Origin: Saprolegnia diclina VS20
Lineage: Eukaryota; Oomycota; Saprolegniomycetes; Saprolegniales; Saprolegniaceae
Assembly: GCF_000281045.1 (NCBI RefSeq)
Contig: NW_008246101.1
Coordinates: 56,784 to 96,866, forward strand
Length of the DNA stretch: 40,083 nucleotides
Reading direction: 5' to 3'
The notes beneath the pieces are model-generated. The model saw only the letters and a list, made by a program, of their open reading frames with translations, had not been told where the DNA came from and made no database searches. The position numbers and the translations under genes are program-made. Below, piece by piece: positions 10,366-20,416 of this stretch (its first letter is position 1; each line of letters starts with the position of its first letter).

Positions 10366-11211
10366 ATGCGCTCGACTCTGGTCATGTGGCTCGCGGCCGT
10401 CGCGGCCGTGGTTCTCTCGTCCACCGTCGCTGCCCAACAACAACAACAAGAGCTACCAGCCGGGCTCGAAGACTATGTCAAGCAGCAGCTTGCGCAAGCC
10501 ATATCCCAAGACGTCGCCCAAGAGGTCGCGCGGGCCGTCGCAGAGCGTGTGGCGCAGGAGCAGCGCAACCGCCTCTACTCGTCGCCGCCACCGACGTCGC
10601 TCACGCCGACGACGACGGCCCCGACATCCGGTAGCAACCAGCCAGTGCTAAGCTCGCCAGCGCCCGCCGACGCGGCTCACATCCAAGGCGAGCTCCGCGC
10701 GATCGCTCAGCAGCGCGCTGAGCTCCAGAGGGAGCAAGAAGCGCTCAACAAGGAGCGCACTGCGCTCAACGAGGTGATTGCGCAGCTGCAAAACCGGTCG
10801 ACGGCACCGGCAACCATCGCCCCGGTCGCAGTCAACGCATCGACACCGGTGACTGTTTCGGTCGCGTCGACGGCCGACGGCATCGCCACTACCACTGACA
10901 ACGACGACGGCGGTGCGCCGTGGGGCATCATTGGTGTCTGCGTCGGTCTCGTGGCCGCCGTTGCGCTCGTCGTCGTCGGCGTCAAGAAGCGCAACGAGAT
11001 GAACGACGGTCTCGAGACGCCGGCCGAGTACGCTTCGGGTTTCCACACGGCCGAGGCCGCCAGCGCGAGAGAGAGCAAGTGGGGCTCGTACGAGGTCGTG
11101 ACGCCACTCGACTTGGCGGGTGTGCCGCCCGAAGACCCGATTCTCGACGACGCAACCGGAGTCGAGGCGCCAAAGCAGCTCCACGTGCGCGGTCTCGAAG
11201 CGGTGCTCTAA
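10366..11211 (+). CDS. Single-pass type I membrane protein with coiled coil
   Basis: A 281-residue protein of unknown function. Residues 1-23 are a signal peptide (core VMWLAAVAAVVL, cut after VAA), followed by a Gln run. The outer part has a helical stretch rich in Ala, Gln and Glu (about 30-65), a Ser/Thr/Pro spacer and a strong coiled coil (about 105-146, ELRAIAQQRAELQREQEAL). One membrane helix spans about 184-205 (WGIIGVCVGLVAAVALVVV) and ends in KKR, giving an outside N-terminus and an acidic cytoplasmic tail of about 75 residues. Two possible N-glycosylation sites (NRS, NAS) precede the helix. This layout suggests a cell-surface or endomembrane stalk protein; no family is recognised. 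The start is the ATG giving the signal peptide, as the frame is open further upstream. Confidence 0.78.
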   Translation: MRSTLVMWLAAVAAVVLSSTVAAQQQQQELPAGLEDYVKQQLAQAISQDVAQEVARAVAERVAQEQRNRLYSSPPPTSLTPTTTAPTSGSNQPVLSSPAPADAAHIQGELRAIAQQRAELQREQEALNKERTALNEVIAQLQNRSTAPATIAPVAVNASTPVTVSVASTADGIATTTDNDDGGAPWGIIGVCVGLVAAVALVVVGVKKRNEMNDGLETPAEYASGFHTAEAASARESKWGSYEVVTPLDLAGVPPEDPILDDATGVEAPKQLHVRGLEAVL

Positions 11212-11357
11212 ATGTACCAGTCGTTTTCATGTCTAATGAATGGAGCGGCTGCGTTGGCCCCCTTGAGCACGGACTAGTATTTAACCAGTGGTCACTTTCG
11301 CTTGCTATCGCACGATATTCTGGGAGTGTCAGCAACTTAAATAAATGGTTGGAGGCG

Positions 11358-13995
11358 CTACGTGACGCAGACATAGACTTCTTGGCCCGGCTCGAGCGCT
11401 TCGAGGGCGCGGAGGTACTTGGTTCCTGGCTCGTCGCCGTTCACCAGCGTGGCGTTGACAAACAGACGCTTGCGCCGACGTTTGGGCAGAGAAGGTACGT
11501 CGTCGGCCTTCTTCACATCGTACGCGTGCTTGGCCTTGCAGTGCGTCTGGAGCTTCGAGATCGAATTCGTCTTCTTGTACGGGCAGGCCGGCGTCGGGCA
11601 CGCGTACTCGCCCGCCGCGTTCTTGTGCAGCGCGATGACAGGCCGGACAAGCACCACGTCGGGGCTCGACGGCGGCGACGGCGCCTTGGCTGGCGGGGGG
11701 GCGGGGGCCGGCTTTGGGGTCCGCGGGCCGGTCGGGTTCCGTGTTGGTCGGCCTGCGCAAGCTTGGTGGCATCATGGGTGGTGGCGAGGGCTCCTCTCCT
11801 TCGTCCTCGTCATCTTCTTCGTCTTGTCGAATGTGCAAGCCATGTTCGTGCAAGCAGTGAAACTTGAAGACGCTAAAGTTGACGTGCTCGTACTGGCACG
11901 ATGCCTCGGGACACTCGAACGGCTCGAGCGGGCGCTGACGCAGTGGCGACGCCGAACTCTCGCTCGACGAAAAGCCCGCAAGAGAACGTCGCGCCGGCGC
12001 GCGTCCCCGCCCAGGCGAAGTTATCTGGTCGTCGTCGTCCGAGTGGTAGCTGCTGCGTCGCGGTGGTGTCGGGCGCACTGAATGGCGCATGTTATGAAAG
12101 GGACTCGGGGTCCTGGCGACGTCCGGCGTCGGTGGCAGTGACGGCGTCTCGGGCGTCTCGGGGCGGTAGCCAAGGTGAGCAACCGGAGCCATTTTCGGAG
12201 TACGAGGCGAGTCGGGGCCAAGCCCGAGGTTGGCGTCCGGCGACAACGGCGACGACAATGGCTCCTCGACCGCGTGTGCCAGGGGTGACGTCGGCACGTC
12301 ACGCAGCATCACAAGCTCGGACGGCGCGTCGGTGGCCGAGGTTGCTACCCAAGACGCAGCAAGGCGAGGCTCGTCGTCATCGCCTTCGAGGTCATCATCG
12401 TCAAGATCGATGCTATCATCGTAGTCGAGGTTCGCGCCGGGCGATGGCGGCGGCGAGCGCCCCACGAACGGCTCGTCGAGCGGCGTGGTCTCTTCCTTTG
12501 GCAGAGAAGACGCGACCCTCGTTATCTCTGGCTCTGACGGTGGCTCGTCGACGGAGAATACTGTTGCGGATTCGGAACTATTGAGCCGAGGCTCGTCGTC
12601 GTAGTCGAGGCCGTCGTCGCCATCTTCAGCAGCCTCATCGTCATCGGCATTGTCTTGGCCATCGTCGCCACTGAGCTTGTGTTGACCGTCGAGGTCAGCG
12701 CCTTGCGCCGGCAGCGAGAAGTCCACGGCCGACTCGCTTCCTTGCGCCACTGGTGGCGACGAGACATTGACGGTCAGCGCTTCTAGCGGGGAAGCAGCCT
12801 CGACGGGCGGTGTACACGGCATGCGTTTTGATTCGAGCCCTGGTACATCACTGAACGTCGCAGCACTTGACGTTGTCGGTGTATCGTCCAACACGTCTGC
12901 GTTCTCACGTCGCACGAGCGGCGGTGACGGCGAAGCGTCGGTGGAGCACTCAGGCTGCGGAGATTGCTCTTCTAGGCTGGCTGCGCGTGCATCGTGCGGT
13001 CGTGATGACGGAGGAGACAAGGGCGGCGACATCGGCGCAGCCTCTGTGGTCACCTCGACATGGTTGAGCACGGCGGAGGTTGTGACCTCTAAGGTCATCG
13101 CAGAGAGCAGCATCGTTTGAGTTGGAGAGACAGCTAGACGCGGCGACGAAGAAGCAGTCGGGGCTGTGACACGGCCTGTCTCTGGCGATGGCTCGTTTGG
13201 CGGACGTGTCGTCACGGGTGAAGAGTCCACCGGCACAGGGTCCAGATGCGTAGAGATCGTCGGTGCCAAGTCTGGCATCTGGGTCATTGGCATCACGGCA
13301 GCCGTCGTACCGTCTGTCTCTGGTGCTGGCGGGTTTGGCAGCAGTGGTGTTGTCGCCGGTTGAGACGCCACGGGCGTGGGCTCCAGAGACGCACCGCCAT
13401 TGTGCACCGTGTCGTCCGAGACTGTCGCTGGCAGCAACGGATGAGCGTCGCGCGTGGAAAGCATGTGCTGGACGCGGGCCGCTCGCACGCAGTCGCCGTC
13501 TTGGGCGCGGGGCGGCCCGATCGCAACACCAATCTCATGGCGCGCTTCGACGTGCACGGCCAGAGACGACATTTCGTCGGTCTCAAAGGTGCAGCAGTGC
13601 TGGGGGCACTCGAGCGTCCCGTTCCGACCGCGCTGGATGGGAATGAAGTCCGACGACTGGTGCGTGCCCGTGGCTGTGTCGTCGGTAGCGTCCAGCGGCG
13701 CCGCACGCACCACCATGAAGTCGTGCGCCTGCTCCGTGTGGTCCTGCACGCGAAACAGCATGGGGTGCTTAAAGCCACAGCAGTCGACGGGACAGGCAAA
13801 GGCCGAGTCGGCGTTGCGGGCAACCGGCTGCGCGTCGGCGTAGCTGGCGTCGCTGCGCGCAACGGCAAAGTCGTGCAGCTGCAGCGTATGGCCGTAGAGC
13901 GCGTGGAAGGTGGCGAAGGTGCGGTCGCACGCCGGGCATGCAAAGTCACCGTCGTTGTCCATTGCTACGCCCACGATGGTTGCTCGCTCTGGCAT
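11358..13995 (-). CDS. C2H2 zinc-finger protein, apparent frameshift
   Basis: A large nuclear-type protein with spaced C2H2 fingers; DNA or protein binding is inferred. From the ATG at 13995 come three N-terminal fingers (FACPACDRTFATFHALYGH, FACPVDCCGFKHPMLF, LECPQHCCTFETDEM), each ending in H-x3/4-H. A long Ser/Pro/Thr/Asp-rich region follows with acidic runs, then a fourth finger (FECPEASCQYEHVNF). The fifth finger, YACPTPACPYKKTNS with H-x4-H, lies in another frame that ends at 11358. The switch falls in or near a G7 run at 11695-11701, with no usable donor-acceptor pair nearby, so I read it as a one-base indel: an assembly error, or a real frameshift. The original frame continues to 11329 with low-complexity sequence and no finger. 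The same-strand neighbour has the same finger type, pointing to tandem duplication. Confidence 0.78.
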
Positions 13996-14157
13996 GGGCG
14001 GCCCGTTGGCGGCGTGTCCGGATACAGGATGTGCAACCGGATCTGCCGTCCCGCCAAAACTGGAGTTGGTCGAGATGCGTCCTTGGTCCTCTGCGACGGT
14101 GCATCATGCTAATCGACGCGTAATGACATTGTTTCCATTTAAAAAAAGACTAAACAA

Positions 14158-15318
14158 TTATGTACATTCGTCCAGCTCAAAGATGATCTCAGCGCCGGAA
14201 GCGACGGGCGCCAGTATTCGAAAGTCGCCGGTGTTCGTGATCGCCGCGTTGACAACGGCGTTGCTTTGCAGTTGCTTGGAGGTCGTCGTCGTCGTCGTTG
14301 CAGGTGCGTGCTGGATGGCGACTTTGCGCTGATGGGCGTCCTCCGAGTGGAACCGAAGCGACGCGGCGAGGCCGGTTTCAAAGCTGCACAAGGGGCACGC
14401 GTACACCGGGTTCCGCCCGCGCATCGTGGGCACAACGGGCGTGACGCCCGGGGCACTGGCGCCGCTGTAGCTGTGCACACTCTGGCAGTGCGCCGCGAGG
14501 TTCTCGAGCACGGTCGTCTTGTAGCCGCAGCTGGCGACGGGACACCGTAGCTCGCGGCCTTTGCAGGTCGTCGGCCGATCGACGACAAAGGTACCATGAT
14601 GCTGCGCTGCCACATGCTCGAGCAGCGTCGACCAGCACGTGATTGCGGCCTTGCACACTGGACATGTGTACGGGCCCTCGGGCGGGACGAGGTAGCGCGG
14701 CAGCAGATCTGGCATCTTGCGCTTCTTCGACGGATGGACCACTTTGAGGTGCTCTTGAAATGCAGACAGATCGGACGTCTCGAAGGAGCAGTACTGCTTG
14801 GGGCAGTCGTACACGGGCGTGTCGGCGGCTAACGACGTTCGATCAAACGCTGGCAGCGCGTAGCTCGGTTCGTCCGGCAAGGTTCGCTTGTGGCGAGAGG
14901 CGCAATGCTTCTGCAGCTTGGACCACTCGATGCTCGTGGTTGAGCAGTCGGGGCACCGGAACGGCGCGGGCCGATTCTCAATCTGCACGAGGTCCCGTGC
15001 GACGCCGAGGCCGGCGTGGGTGCTATTGATGTGCTGCTTGACGCTCTCATACGACGCGCTGCGAAAGGTGCATTTTGGGCACTGGAGCTCGCGGTTGGGG
15101 CGCTGGAAGATGGCGACGGTCGCGTCGGCGCCGACTTGCATGTCGATGATAAAGTCGTCGTGCTTGTTCGCAACGTGCTGATAGAGGAGTCGCCACACTT
15201 CCGCGCGGTAGGCGCAAGCCTCGTCTGGGCAGCTGTAGAGTCCGTCCGAGTCCATCGTCACGTGTACCGTGTTGGGCCGCGACGACGGCTTGGACTTGCG
15301 GGCCCCGGCTCGGGCCAT
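14158..15318 (-). CDS. Seven-finger C2H2 zinc-finger protein
   Basis: A 386-residue single-exon protein made almost wholly of fingers, presumably a nucleic-acid-binding regulator. Seven C2H2 units can be read, starting YSCPDEACAYR, LQCPKCTFRS, FRCPDCSTTS, YDCPKQYCSFE, YTCPVCKAAIT, LRCPVASCGYK and YACPLCSFE, each with H-x3/4-H about 12 residues after the second Cys. C-x2-C and C-x4-C forms are mixed. The spacers are long and lack the TGEKP linker of Krueppel proteins, so fingers may act independently. The basic start MARAGARKSKPSSRP is taken from the ATG at 15318. The frame stays open to 15771, but that extension has unlike composition. A Thr run precedes the C-terminus. It stops 163 bases upstream of the next zinc-finger gene on the same strand. 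Confidence 0.86.
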   Translation of the reverse strand: MARAGARKSKPSSRPNTVHVTMDSDGLYSCPDEACAYRAEVWRLLYQHVANKHDDFIIDMQVGADATVAIFQRPNRELQCPKCTFRSASYESVKQHINSTHAGLGVARDLVQIENRPAPFRCPDCSTTSIEWSKLQKHCASRHKRTLPDEPSYALPAFDRTSLAADTPVYDCPKQYCSFETSDLSAFQEHLKVVHPSKKRKMPDLLPRYLVPPEGPYTCPVCKAAITCWSTLLEHVAAQHHGTFVVDRPTTCKGRELRCPVASCGYKTTVLENLAAHCQSVHSYSGASAPGVTPVVPTMRGRNPVYACPLCSFETGLAASLRFHSEDAHQRKVAIQHAPATTTTTTSKQLQSNAVVNAAITNTGDFRILAPVASGAEIIFELDECT

Positions 15319-16413
15319 GGCGTCGTCTTGACCTGTGGGCAACGGCCCGCTGGCACAATATCCGGACGACCGGATACGCAGGATCGGATAAACACACGCA
15401 ACAATTTTGCGCCGAGCTGCCAGCGACTCGACGCCTCCGACTACAGCTCCGACTACTTTGTTGTTGGCTCTTCCTAGTTCAAGAACTAGAACAGTTGGAT
15501 GAGTTGAATGGTAGTGTGATTGGGAAAGCCGGGGCTTCTCCAGCTGACGAATCGAACGAGACACTGACGTTCTACCTCCGTGCACTGCATGCTCAGTTCC
15601 GAACAAAGGACGGTATGCGACGCTGGCTGGCTCATGACGAAATACTAGAAAGTACTTTCGAGTCATTATTGTTTTCGTGTCCAACGCGGCAGATTCGCAC
15701 ATTTTGAGAATATGAATAACGGTGTCGTGTGCATGGCCTTGCTCTTTGTCGCTTTGGACATTGGTCTCCATTTTGCAACGTCAGCAACGTGGCTTTGACA
15801 AGCCGACTGCTCGCACCTCGGCTCTACAAGCACCGCTCAACCCGACGTCGACCGATTGGCTAAAGCCTGCACCTTGTTTCCCTCGCCCGCCAACTCAAGT
15901 ATTAACTGGATGTAGTAATCGACTTTGTAGACGTACTAGTAAATGAATAGGACTACACCTTCGTGGACAAGGACACTGTGTTTAGAGGAGGTTGGGAGGG
16001 ATTTTTAAGTGTTTGGACGCCCGACTCCCCCAGGCTACGCTATGGGAGCAAGCAGTGTCTTATCATGGGTCTGATGCAGCTTGAAGTGGTGTCGGCGAGC
16101 AGTCGCACACCACCGAGCTATTCGTTGCAAGCCACCGCTAGAACGGCAGCCGAGATGCATCGAATAGTGTACTCTAACGATTAATGGACAACTTGGAACG
16201 GACAATTCGGTCCCCACTTGGGTAAACCTTCTGCTAGTAGACAACATACGTTTTGCAACTGGATCGAGCGGGATCCAGCCGCCGCGTCGCTTCTACAACG
16301 CCGATCGTTCATGCACAACGAGCTCTGGATGAATGCGTTCGCCACTTGTCGGCTGTACATACAACTCGGTGCTGCGCAATATGAGCCCAAATCACTTCTT
16401 AGTTATCTCCGCC
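15319..16413. other. Intergenic, no supported gene
   Basis: About 1.1 kb upstream of the zinc-finger gene (minus) and the secreted-protein gene (plus). Open frames are short and have poor composition. A single ATTGG box sits at 15855-15859. Nothing else was recognised. Confidence 0.4.
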
Positions 16414-16797
16414 ATGTTCAAGCGCCTCTTCCTCTCGACGCTGCTGGCTGCCTCTGCGATGGGCCAACTCAACGAAGTGCTCAACCTCGTCTCGAGCGTC
16501 GCGCAGGCCAACCCGATGGTCAACGCCGCCGCGATCCAGCAAAAAGTAGGCACCTTCTTTACGGCGCTGAGCCCGCAGCAAAAGGCGCAGGACGACGCAG
16601 AGATGAACACGGACGCGTTCTGGACGGCCAAGTGGGGCGCCGCGCCCGTCGTCGACGCCCCCGTGCAGATGGCTGCGCCGGCCGCGCCCGTCATGGCGGT
16701 GTTTGCGCCCTCGGCGGACGAGCCGACGACGCCCCCGCCGGTTGCCATGGCCGAGACTTTGAACATCTCTGCACCGACCAACGGCACCACATTCTAA
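16414..16797 (+). CDS. Small secreted Ala/Pro-rich protein
   Basis: A 127-residue protein with a clear signal peptide (MFKRLFLSTLLAASAMG). The mature part starts with a helix (QLNEVLNLVSSVAQANPMVNAAAIQQKVGTFF is its composition, split here as LNEVLNLV and VNAAAIQQKV), then becomes Ala/Pro/Val-rich with DAFWTAKWGAAP. It ends in NISAPTNGTTF, which holds two N-glycosylation sequons (NIS, NGT). No cysteine, RxLR or other effector motif was seen, so I call it only secreted. An upstream in-frame ATG at 16381 would add 11 hydrophobic residues; the ATG at 16414 has the better context and a normal signal peptide. It is one of three signal-peptide genes within 7 kb. Confidence 0.66.
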   Translation: MFKRLFLSTLLAASAMGQLNEVLNLVSSVAQANPMVNAAAIQQKVGTFFTALSPQQKAQDDAEMNTDAFWTAKWGAAPVVDAPVQMAAPAAPVMAVFAPSADEPTTPPPVAMAETLNISAPTNGTTF

Positions 16798-17125
16798 GTC
16801 CTTTCGTGCCAGTCCACGACGAATTTGTATTCTTGTCGAATAATGTATTTTCTGTTTCCACTACTCTTTTGAAAAAGTCGATAGGACGTGTACTAGCCTT
16901 CCTGCGCAAGACTACCGGGACGGCGACATGACCGATGCAAGTCCAACCAAATGACGGGCACTAGTACTGAACATTTGCTATCCTATCTGCATCCCTTGGC
17001 ACCGGCGGTCGATGGTGCAGCATAGATGTTATTAGCCAACAAAGTTGTTGAGACCATATACGGTCATCGATGGTATAACGAAAAATGGATTCCACAAAAG
17101 GACTAGGGTTCTAACTAGAGTCGCT
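16798..17125. other. Convergent interval, no gene seen
   Basis: This lies between the stops of the secreted-protein gene (+) and ATP phosphoribosyltransferase (-). It is AT-richer than its flanks, as expected for 3' untranslated sequence. I saw no gene in it. Confidence 0.4.
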
Positions 17126-18206
17126 TTACGCCCGGCAGTTTTCGAGGTCAAAGACAATAATGTCGGTTGCGCCGAGTTCGTGCAAGTCGTCCATGATATC
17201 GCCGACGTCCGAGCGGGGCACCATGGCCGAGACCGCGAAGAACGCTTCGTTGAAGAGCGGGTTGATCGTCGGCGCCTTGCGACCGGGCGTGACCTAGACA
17301 TTGCGTTTAGCCTCCAGCGGCCGTGGGTATGTGTACCTTGATGGCGTGCTGGAGCTTCTCAGAGCAAATGTTGTACGTGATCATCTTGTACTGCTGCGCG
17401 AGGATGAAGCCGACGAAGCGCTGGTGGATCTTCTTGACGAGCTTTTCGTGGCGCGACTTGGGGTTCGAAATCAGGACCGCTTGCGTCGTCAAGATGGTGC
17501 TAATGATCTCAAGGCCCGCAGCCTTCATGGTCGTGCCGGTCTCGACGAGATCGACAATGCCGTCGGCCAAGCCGAGGCCGCAAGCCGCTTCGACCGAGCC
17601 ACCCACGTACTTGATCTCTACACGCGTCCCTGTGAGCTTTGTATCAAGTTGATACGAAGAGCGTACGCGTCGGCGTCGTGGTCTCAAACTGCTTGAAGTA
17701 CTGCGCCGTAATGTGCGGGAACGACGTGACGATGCGCTTCCCGGCGAGCTGGCTCGGGTGCGTGATCGCGCTGTTCACGGGGCCTTGCACAGCCAGTTTG
17801 CAGCGGCCAAATTCAAGGTTCTAGCGTCGCCCATGAGCAGTTGCATGGGAGGCATCGAGAGGACGACTTACCATGAGCTCGTGGACGGTCGTCTGCGACT
17901 CGGCGATGATGTCTTGGCCCGTGATCCCGAGGTCGACGTTACCTTCGCCAACGTACGTGGCAATGTCCGAGGCCGGAAGGAAGACCAGCGTCACAGGCAG
18001 CGACGAGCACTGCGCAATGTCGAGGCGGTTGGGCTATCAGCAAGAGATGATGCAGTGGACATCGCAGACGACGAGCGTACCCGGTTGTAGTCGAGGCCAG
18101 CGCCGTTGAGGAGCTTGACGACGCTCTCGTATAGACGGCCCTTCTTCGGGATCGCGAAGAGGAGGTTGTCCTGCTTGGGCGGTGACATGGGCGGCGCCAT
18201 CGACAT
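17126..18206 (-). CDS. hisG: ATP phosphoribosyltransferase, long form
   Basis: It joins ATP to PRPP, the first and feedback-controlled step of histidine synthesis. Exons 18206-18081, 18033-17872, 17820-17667, 17617-17337 and 17293-17126 give 296 residues, the size of long-form HisG/HIS1. Conserved strings run in order: FAIPKKGRLYESVVKLL, NRLDIAQCSSLPVTLVFLPA, VGEGNVDLGITGQDIIAE, CKLAVQGPVNS, GGSVEAACGLGLADGIVDLV, ETGTTMKAAGLE and AQQYKMITYN. The C-terminal third, with VTPGRKAPTI and ELGATDIIVFDLENC, is the regulatory domain absent from short forms; it binds histidine in the family. The third intron is uncertain: TAG at 17618 (49 bases) is preferred over CAG at 17630 (37 bases). Both keep frame and differ by four residues. 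The start is the ATG of MSMAPPMSPP; the frame is open 28 codons upstream. Known eukaryotic relatives are fungal and plant; none in animals. Confidence 0.96.
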
Positions 18207-18817
18207 GGTCTTGTTCGTCGTGGAAATTGAAAACTGAGCCAAGGCGACGAAAGATCTTCCATCGAACTTCTGGTGGTACGCGTGGGACAAACCAGATTCA
18301 TCGGTGCTCCCTCGGTTGAAGAGCCTACATGCCCAAATTGCCCTTTTCGATCTCGCACTCTAGTATTGTACAGACGGTACGTCACTAAAGCGAGGGAGTT
18401 TGTCAAGGCCGTCCTCGACCGACATCTAATTCTTGTGGTCGGCTTACGGACACCAGCTGCGCATGCAGCCAGCGCGACGCCTGGGTCGTAGCTCGTTGGC
18501 ACAATTACGCCCAAGCTGCAAGCAAATGGTATGAGGTCGATCGTCATCTTCGGCTTCGGTGGTCTTCCAGGATGCCTCGTCGGCACTGTACCTCCAAGCA
18601 GCAGGTGGCGACACTCACGTCGCTGCTGCGATCGAGCTATCTGCCAAGCTGGCAGCCAGCAAGGATTCCCGTGGTAGCAGGCGGCTACACGCTATTGTCG
18701 GGCGATCGACGCTGCATGCAAGCACCACGAAGCTGCGACTCGCCACTGGCAGCTCATCATGCCACCGCTCGGTAGGAAGACACACAAAACGTTATTGTAG
18801 AAATCGAGTGACACGGG
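18207..18817. other. Intergenic, no supported gene
   Basis: This is the upstream region of ATP phosphoribosyltransferase, running to the 3' end of the Dad1-like gene on the same strand. Short overlapping frames have no recognisable content. I see nothing definite in it. Confidence 0.4.
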
Positions 18818-19078
18818 CTACTTGGTGTGCCAGAGGCTAAGCCACGCCGATGTGATCGTGTTGGTCTGCTCGATGGACTGCGTCATCTCTTCGAGGTTGT
18901 CGCTGAGCCGCTTGAGCGCCTGGTTGAAGTTGTTCATGGCCTTCGTGCTGGCTTCGTACTCGTCGGCCTCGTTGAGCGCCGGCGCCGGTGGCAGGCGATG
19001 GCCGTCCGTGCTATCCATCATGACCCCGTCGACGTTTTGTCCAATGTGCGCGCTCCGCGCCATTTGCGGCACGTTCAT
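18818..19078 (-). CDS. Short helical protein, possible DASH subunit Dad1
   Basis: An 86-residue single-exon protein. The first 30 residues are flexible (RSAHIGQNVDGV, then LPPAPALNEAD). The rest is one long heptad-like helix ending in a tryptophan pair: MNNFNQALKRLSDNLEEM, then TNTITSAWLSLW and HTK. The order (helix, N-x2-L-x2-L-x2-NLE, about 15 residues, then x2-LW) resembles the core of DASH/Dam1 subunit Dad1, which couples kinetochores to microtubules. That likeness is from memory of the family pattern and is weak for so short a protein. A Dad2-like gene 4 kb away makes it more plausible. The ATG at 19078 is the first in frame. Its start faces the four-helix gene across 314 bases. Confidence 0.5.
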   Translation of the reverse strand: MNVPQMARSAHIGQNVDGVMMDSTDGHRLPPAPALNEADEYEASTKAMNNFNQALKRLSDNLEEMTQSIEQTNTITSAWLSLWHTK

Positions 19079-19240
19079 TGGCTATAATACAATACCAACC
19101 ATCGAAAAACGTATTTTAATTCGATCGATTTATTTCTACATACAAAATAAAGTATTGAGCATGTACATTTCAATACAATATTCATTGCTCGCCCTCGGCT
19201 GAAAAATGGAAGGCGTGACGCGCACGCAACGCCACGCGAG

Positions 19241-19335
19241 GATTGGCCACGGAAAATGGATCTTTTGTGTGATTGGTGCAGCGTATGGAAAGGACGCGGG
19301 GATTGGTCCATGGATCCGTCGCGTCGCTTGATTGG
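19241..19335 (+). promoter_or_regulatory. Four evenly spaced CCAAT (GATTGG) boxes
   Basis: GATTGG starts at 19241, 19271, 19301 and 19330, all in one orientation, with spacings of 30, 30 and 29 bases. The last lies 58 bases before the ATG of the four-helix membrane protein. Around each box the DNA is only loosely alike (often CA then ATGGA), so this may be a worn 30-base tandem repeat or a set of NF-Y sites kept in helical phase. It could also serve the divergent Dad1-like gene starting at 19078. Confidence 0.55.
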
Positions 19336-19392
19336 GCATGGACCGAGGGTTGAGATCTTAGTGTTCACTTTCGATTTCGGCGACTTTGCACC

Positions 19393-19967
19393 ATGCACGA
19401 CTTTGAGGCCGCGCAAGCCCACTTCCTCTACGAGCACCGCGAGCCATGCAGCCAAATCGCGCTCATCCAGATCGTCACGTTCCTCATTTCGTTCGTCTTC
19501 ACGTACGTGACGTGGTGGTCGGGCCTCTTTGGCCTCCTTGTCGCGATCGTCGGCTACTACGGCTGCCTCACGCCCGTCGTGCAGTCCAAAGTGAGCTTCA
19601 TCCAGTTCTACTACTTTGGGAACTGCTTTATCCTGCTCCTCCAAGCGCTCTCGGCGATCGTGCTCATCGTCGTTGTGAGCGAGTGGGCCATCGTCACTGC
19701 GTGGGGCTGGGTCGTCATCGTGCTCGGCACGGTTTGCTTCATCTTCCAGCTCTACATCACGGTACTTCATCCCAGCGTGCATTTCTATGGTCTCATGCGT
19801 GTGTGGCTTAGTACATGGCCGTGCAGCGGTCGCACTCGTACCGCGCTGAGCTCATGCGCAACCCGCCGCCGGCCGAGATCATGGTCTACTCGCAGCAGGC
19901 CGTGTACACGGCCGTGCCGCAAATGGTCAGCGGCTACAAGGCGCCCATGGACACCAAGTCGATTTAA
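19393..19967 (+). CDS. Four-helix integral membrane protein
   Basis: A 174-residue membrane protein from two exons (19393-19761, 19812-19967). Four hydrophobic segments can be read at about residues 22-42, 44-61, 69-92 and 98-123 (for example IALIQIVTFLISFVFTYV and WVVIVLGTVCFIFQLYI). Short charged N- and C-terminal tails suggest both face the cytoplasm. The C-tail (MAVQRSHSYRAELM, PPPAEIMVYSQQAVY, ending KAPMDTKSI) is Pro/Tyr-rich, possibly a trafficking signal. The layout recalls small tetraspan proteins of stramenopiles, but I cannot name a family and it lacks the tetraspanin CCG motif. The ATG at 19393 is the first in frame after a CCAAT-rich leader. Confidence 0.8.
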
Positions 19968-20416
19968 TCGCATCCGTCCTGCCTCTTTTTGCATCGTACG
20001 CTGCTAGCTTTTGTATTATGACATGAATGAACGTGGCGGCGACCTCATCGCCCGCCATACTTCCTACTTGCGTCTCTACCGCAGTGCTAGCGACAAACTG
20101 AACAAGTTGCTGCCAAACCGAGCCTTTAAGCGGTGCCAACGGTGCTGTCATCAGTGCTCGTCGACGCCGATCTTGTCCCAACGGTTGCACCTTGCGTCGT
20201 GTCTCCGTTCATCGATGACCCAACTAACTACAGCAATGATGTGCAAAGTCAAGACCGAGCACCACGTTTCAAAGTTGAATGTCGTGTTAAGTTGCATGTT
20301 GAAAACCTGTGACATTCGATGCCAATATATTTAGTGTGAGAGGTCGGTAATGTTCCTATATCGAGGTGGATCGGGCCAATATTTGGTTGCCGACCATTCA
20401 TCCATTTTTGAGGCCG
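19968..20416. other. Intergenic with an antisense open frame
   Basis: Between the four-helix gene and mL49. On the minus strand an ATG-led frame of 74 codons runs from 20151 to 19927, overlapping the last 41 coding bases of the four-helix gene. It reads MTAPLAPLKGSVWQQLVQF, then AGDEVAATFIHVIIQKL, and looks protein-like. I could not assign it, and I treat it as a possible small antisense gene only. Confidence 0.25.

Noticed and set aside
13246-14112. 288-residue plus-strand frame over the first zinc-finger gene
   Set aside because: Antisense shadow; the minus strand carries clear C2H2 fingers in the same DNA.
16414-16797. RxLR or Crinkler-type effector
   Set aside because: It has a signal peptide but none of the effector motifs, so only secretion is claimed.
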